Source: JBBIPA01 sp963820495 (GTDB lineage: Bacteria; Chloroflexota; Dehalococcoidia; GIF9; UBA5629). Taken from it: a stretch of 64,000 nucleotides of DNA. The stretch lies in assembly GCA_963820495.1 (NCBI GenBank), contig CAWGAF010000002.1, forward strand, positions 620,001 to 684,000, in the 5' to 3' direction. How positions within the stretch are numbered: position 1 is the first letter of the stretch; the number at the start of each line of letters is the position of its first letter. The notes beneath the pieces were generated by a model. It worked only from the letters and a program-made list of their open reading frames with translations, had not been told where the DNA came from and ran no database searches. Shown here in pieces: positions 58,908 to 64,000 of this stretch. A program made the position numbers and the translations under genes.

Positions 58908-59990
58908 ATGGCTTTGATTAAAACAGTTAATATAGGTCAAAATTACGATAAACACTACGTCTTGAAAAATATAAATCTGTCTATTGATAAAGGCGACACT
59001 CTTGCCTTGATTGGTCCTACAGGCGCTGGAAAGACGACCTTGTTAAGAATCTTAGATTTCCTGGAAAAACCCTATTGCGGCCAAATCTATTTCGATGGAT
59101 TGGACGTTACTGGCTCCAGAGAACTCCGCTTCCAATCGAGGCGCAGGATGGCGTATGTTCATCAGAAACCTATGGTATTTACCAATAATGTATTTAATAA
59201 TGTCGCCTATGCGCTTAGATGGCGTCACAGTAACAGTACAATGGTCAAAAGAAAAACGGAAGAGGTACTGGAGCTTGTTGGTTTAACCGATTATATGACT
59301 AGGAATGCTAAAACATTGTCTGGCGGTGAAACTCAGCGTGTAGCTATTGCCAGGGCTCTGGTAACTGAGCCCGAGGTATTGCTTCTTGATGAACCCACTG
59401 CGAATATGGACCCGATTTCAACATCGAAAATAGAAGAGGTCCTGGCTCATATTATTCGGGAAAAACACACGACAGTGGTAATGACTACCCATGACATGTC
59501 ACAGGGACAGCGTATTGCCAGCAGAATCGGAGTACTGATGAAAGGCGAGCTATTGCAGATAGGTAGCAGTGAGGAGATATTCTGTGCGCCTCAGAGTAAG
59601 GAAGTGGCTGAGTTTGTGGGTATTGAGAACATACTGAATGGTGTTGTTTTAGATAAAGAGGACAAGCTTGTCAGCATCGGAATTAATGGCAGTGTTATTC
59701 AAGCAATCTCTGACTATGTGGTGGGCGATAAAGTTTACGTAGTAATCAGACCTGAGGATATAATTTTTTCTCCTGCCCGGGATAAAAGTAGTGCCAGGAA
59801 TGTATTTCAAGGTAAAATAATCAGAATAAATTCTGTGGGAGCTATGGTGAGGATTGAGGTGGATTGTGGTTTTCCTTTGCTGGGCGTGGTAACTAGGAGG
59901 TCGGCGGAAGAACTGAATATGTCAATCGGCAGTAGCGTTTATGCCAGCTTTAAGGCTACTGCATTACACATCATCAAGCGGTGGAGTTAG
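58908..59990 (+). CDS. tupC: Tungstate ABC transporter ATPase TupC
   Basis: A 360-residue ATPase. Walker A LALIGPTGAGKTTLLRIL, Q loop AYVHQKPMVFTNNVFNNVAY, signature LSGGETQRVAIARALVTEPE, Walker B VLLLDEPTANMDPIS, and H loop VVMTTHDMSQGQRIASRI. The C-terminal 110 residues form a TOBE-type regulatory domain (YVVIRPEDIIFSPARDKSSA), which in this group can bind oxyanion. It completes the tupABC operon. Confidence 0.93.
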   Translation: MALIKTVNIGQNYDKHYVLKNINLSIDKGDTLALIGPTGAGKTTLLRILDFLEKPYCGQIYFDGLDVTGSRELRFQSRRRMAYVHQKPMVFTNNVFNNVAYALRWRHSNSTMVKRKTEEVLELVGLTDYMTRNAKTLSGGETQRVAIARALVTEPEVLLLDEPTANMDPISTSKIEEVLAHIIREKHTTVVMTTHDMSQGQRIASRIGVLMKGELLQIGSSEEIFCAPQSKEVAEFVGIENILNGVVLDKEDKLVSIGINGSVIQAISDYVVGDKVYVVIRPEDIIFSPARDKSSARNVFQGKIIRINSVGAMVRIEVDCGFPLLGVVTRRSAEELNMSIGSSVYASFKATALHIIKRWS

Positions 59991-60024
59991 GTTTTAAGAA
60001 CAACCCTATCCGCGCCACATCCCT

Positions 60025-61152
60025 CTATGTTTTATAACCTCTTTTTGCCATAAATATGAGCACGATGACAGCAATGATCAGGACTGCGCCTATTCCTATA
60101 ACCACCCATACCCAGGTGGGTGTTACCGGTGATGCTTCTACTGTTTTTGTCTCTGGCAATAATTTGACTTCGGTTGTGAAACTGAAGACGGCGCTGGGGT
60201 CGCTTGGTGCTGGCTGTAATGCCATTACTTGCCAGAAGTAGCTAGTATTGTAGTCGAATGTGCCTTCATACAAATATGAGGTGGTGGTGACCTCTGCTAT
60301 TATTATAAGGTCGGTCAGGCCGGCATCTCTTGCCAGGATAAATCGGTACTTAGTTGCCTCCTTATATGGTGCCCAGGTGAAAGGTACAGATTTAACCGGA
60401 TAACTGCAGCAGTTATTGACTGGACTGAGCAACTGGATTCCCTGGTATGGAGTGGTTACTGGATAGCCAGCGCTGATAGTGAAACTTTGGGGTTGAGACC
60501 AGGGGCCGTGTATTAGTTGGCCTGTAGCTGCCTGGCGTACCCTTGCTCTCCAATAATAGGTGTGACCTGCTTCCAGGATGCCTCCAGCTGCATATAACAT
60601 TGCAGGCGAAGTAGAAGAATTGGGAGCATAGACACCTGAGTCGAAAACAATCAGCGTAAAACCTGGATCTTTGGCAATCTGCACCTGATATGCTGTGGAA
60701 AGGCAGAGTTGTTCCCATTCAAAGCCGATATCCTGGTTTCTGCCAGTTACAGGATCAACGCCGACGAATTTATGATCAGTAGAGCTATCGGTAGGTTTCA
60801 CTGTAATACTAACAAAGCTGGTAACACTGCCAGCTTCATTGGTAGCTATTAGAGTATATGCCGTACTAGCTGTGGGGGACAGTTGTGTGGTCCCGATTAG
60901 GTCTGCGCTGTTTAGTATTGGCTGAATGGTGACTTTATTAGCGCCTGAAACGTTCCAACTGAGCGTTACGGATTGTCCAGAATTAATCATCTCGGGACTA
61001 GCTGTGAAGGAATTGATGACCGGTGGGAATATCGTTGGTGATACAGTAGGTTGCGGTGATTCCTCAGGAATAATAATACAGCTTATAGTTAAGACAACTA
61101 AAAGGATAAGTGATAAAGTCAGTAAACTATATCTCAACCAATGTGTTTTCAT
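60025..61152 (-). CDS. Surface lipoprotein-like protein with Ig/fibronectin-type domains and C-terminal anchor
   Basis: A 375-residue protein. Signal-like helix with Cys (SLILLVVLTISCIIIPEESP), then an Ig-like domain (INSFTASPEMINSGQSVTLS, WNVSGANKVTIQPILNS) and two fibronectin-like domains (YQVQIAKDPGFTLIVFDSGV, YYWRARVRQAATGQLIHGPW; YRFILARDAGLTDLIIIAEV, YNTSYFWQVMALQP). A C-terminal helix (TWVWVVIGIGAVLIIAVIVL) and basic tail anchor it. Repeat domains of this kind are common on Dehalococcoidia cell surfaces. A binding or adhesion role is likely; no enzyme motif is seen. Confidence 0.8.
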   Translation of the reverse strand: MKTHWLRYSLLTLSLILLVVLTISCIIIPEESPQPTVSPTIFPPVINSFTASPEMINSGQSVTLSWNVSGANKVTIQPILNSADLIGTTQLSPTASTAYTLIATNEAGSVTSFVSITVKPTDSSTDHKFVGVDPVTGRNQDIGFEWEQLCLSTAYQVQIAKDPGFTLIVFDSGVYAPNSSTSPAMLYAAGGILEAGHTYYWRARVRQAATGQLIHGPWSQPQSFTISAGYPVTTPYQGIQLLSPVNNCCSYPVKSVPFTWAPYKEATKYRFILARDAGLTDLIIIAEVTTTSYLYEGTFDYNTSYFWQVMALQPAPSDPSAVFSFTTEVKLLPETKTVEASPVTPTWVWVVIGIGAVLIIAVIVLIFMAKRGYKT

Positions 61153-61237
61153 TTCAGTTTCTTTTCGTGTCTTATAGTTTTAATTATACACGGGGCAAAG
61201 CTGAAAATTAAATGGATGCAATTGATGAGGGAGTTGC

Positions 61238-62653
61238 CTATAAATCAAATATCTTCCCTGGATTTAAAATATTGTTTGGGTCAAAGGCCATTTTAATTCT
61301 CTTCATGATGTTCAACTTTTCCTGGCTCATCTCTATATTTAGGTATGACTTTTTATCGAAGCCGATACCATGTTCTCCTGATATTGAGCCTCCCAGGGAA
61401 ATGCCGGCCTGGTAAACCTGGTGCATTATCTGGGGTAGCCTGTGGGACCATTCCTCCATGTCCATATCCACGCAGATAGGATGCAGGTGTACGTTACCAT
61501 CGCCGGCATGTCCATAGGCAATGATGGGCACATTGTGCTCCTGTGAAATCTTTTTTACTTTTTTCACGAATATGGCTATGTTGCTGCGGGGCACCACTAT
61601 ATCTATTATCTCCATGGGAGCGAATCGCTTTATAGCAGGATAGAATTTCTCCCTGGCATTAAGCAATTTTCTCTTGGCACGCTCGCTGCTGGGTACCATG
61701 GCTTCGACAGCCCCATGCTGTTTGCAAATTTGTTCTACCGTGCCAAAGTAGTCAGTGATCTCCTCAGTGGTTGCTCCTTCCATGATTATCATGAGGAAAG
61801 CCTCGTATTGATGGTATGGCAATTCTTCATCCAGGTATTTCTCCACAATCTCGATGATACTTCTTTCCATAAATTCCAGGCCTATAGGAGTGACTTTGAG
61901 CCTTAAAATCTCGGGAACAGCATTTATGGCATGCTGTAAATCATTGAATGGTACAAACAGCACCTCTTTTTGGATTAATCTGGTGGAAAGTCTGAGAATG
62001 ATCTTAGTTATTATGGCTAATGTACCTTCTGAGCCGATGATAAGCTGGGTCAGGTCGTAACCTGTGGAGCATTTTACAAACTCGCCGCCTGTGTTAATAA
62101 TATCCCCATTTGGCAGTACTGCTTCCAGCCCTAGGACATGGTGTCTGGTCACTCCATATTTAACTGCATTAGTACCACCAGCATTGGTTGCTACGCTGCC
62201 TCCTATGGTGGCAGTCATCTCGCCCAGGTGGATGGGATAGTAGAGTCCTTGTTGTTCTACTGTCTCGGTGAGATCAGCTAGTGTGACCGAAGGTTCGACA
62301 GTAGCTGTGAAGTTGGCTCTGTCTATCTTTATGATGTGGTTCAGTCGTTCTAGCGATAGTAAAATGCCGCTATAAATTGGTATGCAACCTCCGCTTAATC
62401 CTGTTCCTGCTCCACGAGGGGTTACTGGGATTTTGTTCTTATTAGCAAAGGCTAGTAATTTTGAAAATGAAATTGTATCGGTAGGCTTGACTATAACATT
62501 TGCCTCATGAGGTTTGGGAAGAGGCATCTCATCACTGGAATATCCTTCCAGTTCGTGTTTTTTTATAGAGACATTGTCTTTGCCTAGAATGGCTATTAGT
62601 TCCTGGATAGTTTGCTGGGTGACCTGTCCGTATTTCCTTTTCATTTTCTTCAT
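61238..62653 (-). CDS. FAD-linked oxidase GlcD/lactate dehydrogenase family
   Basis: A 471-residue flavoprotein. The FAD-binding PP-loop region shows PVTPRGAGTGLSGGCIPIYS, HLGEMTATIGGSVATNAGGT and GLEAVLPNGDIINTGG. The C-terminal FAD-oxidase domain ends in GHAGDGNVHLHPICVDMDME and SGEHGIGFDKKSYLNIEMSQ, with AFDPNNILNPGKIF. It oxidises a 2-hydroxyacid such as glycolate or D-lactate. An iron-sulfur partner is not visible here. ATG 62653 or 62644 are both possible starts; the frame extends upstream without ribosome-binding site. Confidence 0.9.
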   Translation of the reverse strand: MKKMKRKYGQVTQQTIQELIAILGKDNVSIKKHELEGYSSDEMPLPKPHEANVIVKPTDTISFSKLLAFANKNKIPVTPRGAGTGLSGGCIPIYSGILLSLERLNHIIKIDRANFTATVEPSVTLADLTETVEQQGLYYPIHLGEMTATIGGSVATNAGGTNAVKYGVTRHHVLGLEAVLPNGDIINTGGEFVKCSTGYDLTQLIIGSEGTLAIITKIILRLSTRLIQKEVLFVPFNDLQHAINAVPEILRLKVTPIGLEFMERSIIEIVEKYLDEELPYHQYEAFLMIIMEGATTEEITDYFGTVEQICKQHGAVEAMVPSSERAKRKLLNAREKFYPAIKRFAPMEIIDIVVPRSNIAIFVKKVKKISQEHNVPIIAYGHAGDGNVHLHPICVDMDMEEWSHRLPQIMHQVYQAGISLGGSISGEHGIGFDKKSYLNIEMSQEKLNIMKRIKMAFDPNNILNPGKIFDL

Positions 62654-62884
62654 CTGAAGCTTGCCTGTTTGCCCAATATTAGCATCAACAAGATTACCTG
62701 GCAATTACAGATACTTTTTAATGTGTCATTTTGTGATGGTTGGTAGAAGAAAATGACCGATTTGGTATAGCGAAGAGCAGCTAACTGTACATAATCAAAA
62801 TAAAGCTAAAACAATAAGAGGGGGTTAGCATAATTTCCCCCTCTTTGAGCTTTCTGGTTTACTCTCGGTTATATGATAGTTCCA

Positions 62885-63697
62885 TTAAGTTAGCGGTATA
62901 TCTCCCAGGTTCACATCCTTCTCTGTGCTGATGGAATCAAACTTCTTGCTTTTCCTATCCTTCTCTATCTTCAGAGAAAACGTGCCTTCATTCAGCCCTT
63001 CAAACCAGAAGTCACCAAAACCATCCGTAGTAGCCGTATACTGTTTTTTGCTGCCTGCTTCTGTTAGAGTGCAGGTAGCGCCGATAATGACCTCTTTCTG
63101 CACTGGGTCATATACGGTGCCAGCTATGAACTTCCTGGGTATGTTCAGGTAATATACCCTGGGCTTGGCTTTATACTCAGGATGCAGTACTTCTGCTTTC
63201 TTTATCAGGTCTTTAAACTCTGACTCTTCGCCGAACTTTAGCGCCAGTGTGGGGCAGGCATCAACGCATCTGGGTTCCTTCCAGCCGCTATCCAGCAGAT
63301 GAGCACAGCCGGTACATTTCTGGGCTATGTTCAGGTCTTCATTGAAGTAAATGACATGGTAGGGGCAGGAGTCAACACAGCTCTTGCAGCCGGTGCACTT
63401 TACCGGGTCAATGATGACCAGCCCGTCATCTCTTTTATAGATAGCGCCTTCTACAGGACAGGCTGGGATACAAGGAGCGTCGTCACAATGCATGCAGAGG
63501 ATGGGGAGATAGTGCATCTTGACCTTGGGCACAGTTCCCCTAACGAACTCATTCTGCTTCAGCCAGAATTGTCCTGTGTCTGGCTGTGGTTTGGCATAAG
63601 GAGTCCAGTCATTAGCCACATGCTCGTCCTTACAGGAAATCTGACAGCAGTAGCAGCCATTACATATGGCGATGTCGATAACGAAAGCTTTTGCCAT
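62885..63697 (-). CDS. FeS electron-transfer subunit with C-terminal Cna-like domain
   Basis: A 270-residue protein with 16 cysteines in four groups: ICNGCYCCQISCKDEH, CMHCDDAPCIPACP, KCTGCKSCVDSCPYH, and CTGCAHLLDSGWKEPRCVDACP, the DMSO-reductase beta-subunit pattern. The last 70 residues (GTVYDPVQKEVIIGATCTLT, TTDGFGDFWFEGLNEGTFSL) form a carboxypeptidase-regulatory or Cna-B-like domain. The beta subunit of pyrogallol-phloroglucinol transhydroxylase has this combination. It is 2 bp from the catalytic subunit gene, so they form one enzyme. Confidence 0.85.
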   Translation of the reverse strand: MAKAFVIDIAICNGCYCCQISCKDEHVANDWTPYAKPQPDTGQFWLKQNEFVRGTVPKVKMHYLPILCMHCDDAPCIPACPVEGAIYKRDDGLVIIDPVKCTGCKSCVDSCPYHVIYFNEDLNIAQKCTGCAHLLDSGWKEPRCVDACPTLALKFGEESEFKDLIKKAEVLHPEYKAKPRVYYLNIPRKFIAGTVYDPVQKEVIIGATCTLTEAGSKKQYTATTDGFGDFWFEGLNEGTFSLKIEKDRKSKKFDSISTEKDVNLGDIPLT

Positions 63698-63699
63698 TT

Positions 63700-64000
63700 C
63701 TAATTACCTCCTTCTTCGATAACCCAGGCATTGAAGCGTAGTCCAGAAGCCGGGTCGTATTCTCTGTCAAATGCTTCAGGGTATTGTTTTCTCCATTCTT
63801 CCATCTCTGCCGAAATGACTTTCTGTACATCAACAAGATAACCACTGGTAGCCTGGCCAACGGCATTCTTGGAGGATATACCAATTGGGGCAATGGTATT
63901 AATCGCACCGCCACGGTCAACTTTGCCTGGAATAATCGGATCATATCGCGCTCCGTGGTCCACGTAGACTACGCCGGGCATGACTCTTTCCCAGACAACG
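63700..64000 (-). CDS. DMSO-reductase-family molybdopterin catalytic subunit, C-terminus (partial)
   Basis: Only the last 100 codons are present, running in from the window edge: VVWERVMPGVVYVDHGARYD, then PIIPGKVDRGGAINTIAPIG and ISSKNAVGQATSGYLVDVQK. This is the MGD-binding C-terminal domain (GVVYVDHG resembles the family's dinucleotide-binding end). The stop lies 2 bp before the FeS subunit gene. Substrate cannot be told from this part; the neighbour suggests a transhydroxylase-like or related W/Mo enzyme, supplied by tupABC. Confidence 0.85.
   Translation of the reverse strand, partial: VVWERVMPGVVYVDHGARYDPIIPGKVDRGGAINTIAPIGISSKNAVGQATSGYLVDVQKVISAEMEEWRKQYPEAFDREYDPASGLRFNAWVIEEGGN

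Overview
The window looks like chromosome from an anaerobic, corrinoid-dependent bacterium, most likely an uncultured Dehalococcoidia (Chloroflexota). This is an inference from gene content: a late cobalamin/corrinoid-salvage operon under a cobalamin riboswitch, split B12-dependent methylmalonyl-CoA mutase with epimerase, the Fhs/FolD folate pair, tungstate uptake, Mo/W enzymes, and frequent TTG starts. No rRNA or other phylogenetic marker was available to confirm it.

Layout. 1-11 kb: 5' part of typA, a zinc-ribbon protein, a divergent PlsY and a minus-strand cob cluster (cbiB, cobD, cobQ, cobO, cobT, cobS, an MFS transporter, cobU, a methyltransferase) preceded by a cobalamin riboswitch and terminator. 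11-15 kb: hydrolase, a frameshifted KAP P-loop NTPase and a degenerate tRNA(CAT). 15-23.8 kb: housekeeping genes (queA, fhs, folD, surE, thiolase, phosphatase, argC) separated by short GC-rich repeats. 23.8-32.45 kb: an integrative element of about 8.6 kb in the 3' end of tRNA-Glu, bounded by 29-bp direct repeats. It carries xis, a RepA-like ATPase, a palindrome cluster, four cargo genes, a multi-hairpin RNA region and a tyrosine integrase. 32.5-43 kb: a PEBP lipoprotein, a heptad-repeat small protein, UspA, a MITE with target duplication, mscL, a selenocysteine-type msrA, rimI, pyrD, the methylmalonyl-CoA module and tRNA-Ala. 43-64 kb: a NifS/NifU-like pair beside a Mop-type molybdenum hydroxylase, a serpin lipoprotein, a two-component system, plsX-acpP, a molybdate-type GntR regulator with tupABC, a GlcD-type FAD oxidase, and the FeS subunit plus C-terminus of a DMSO-reductase-family enzyme.

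Three observations stand out. (1) The integrase frame is cut by the attachment site. An ATG with a strong ribosome-binding site plus 28 codons lies at the left end, behind xis; the remaining frame lies at the right end. Circularisation joins them in frame, so integration would separate the integrase from its promoter and start, a bacterial analogue of the SSV1 arrangement. (2) The msrA frame has TGA at the catalytic cysteine, followed by a bacterial-SECIS-like hairpin, predicting a selenocysteine MsrA lipoprotein. (3) Inside the element, a run of hairpins with mutually exclusive arms precedes a zinc-finger cargo gene, suggesting an attenuator or a larger structured RNA.

Functionally, salvaged cobalamin would feed the mutase and probably corrinoid enzymes elsewhere. 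TupABC and the PBP-type regulator would supply and sense W/Mo for the molybdenum hydroxylase and the DMSO-reductase-family enzyme, and the NifS/NifU-like pair may supply sulfur to them.
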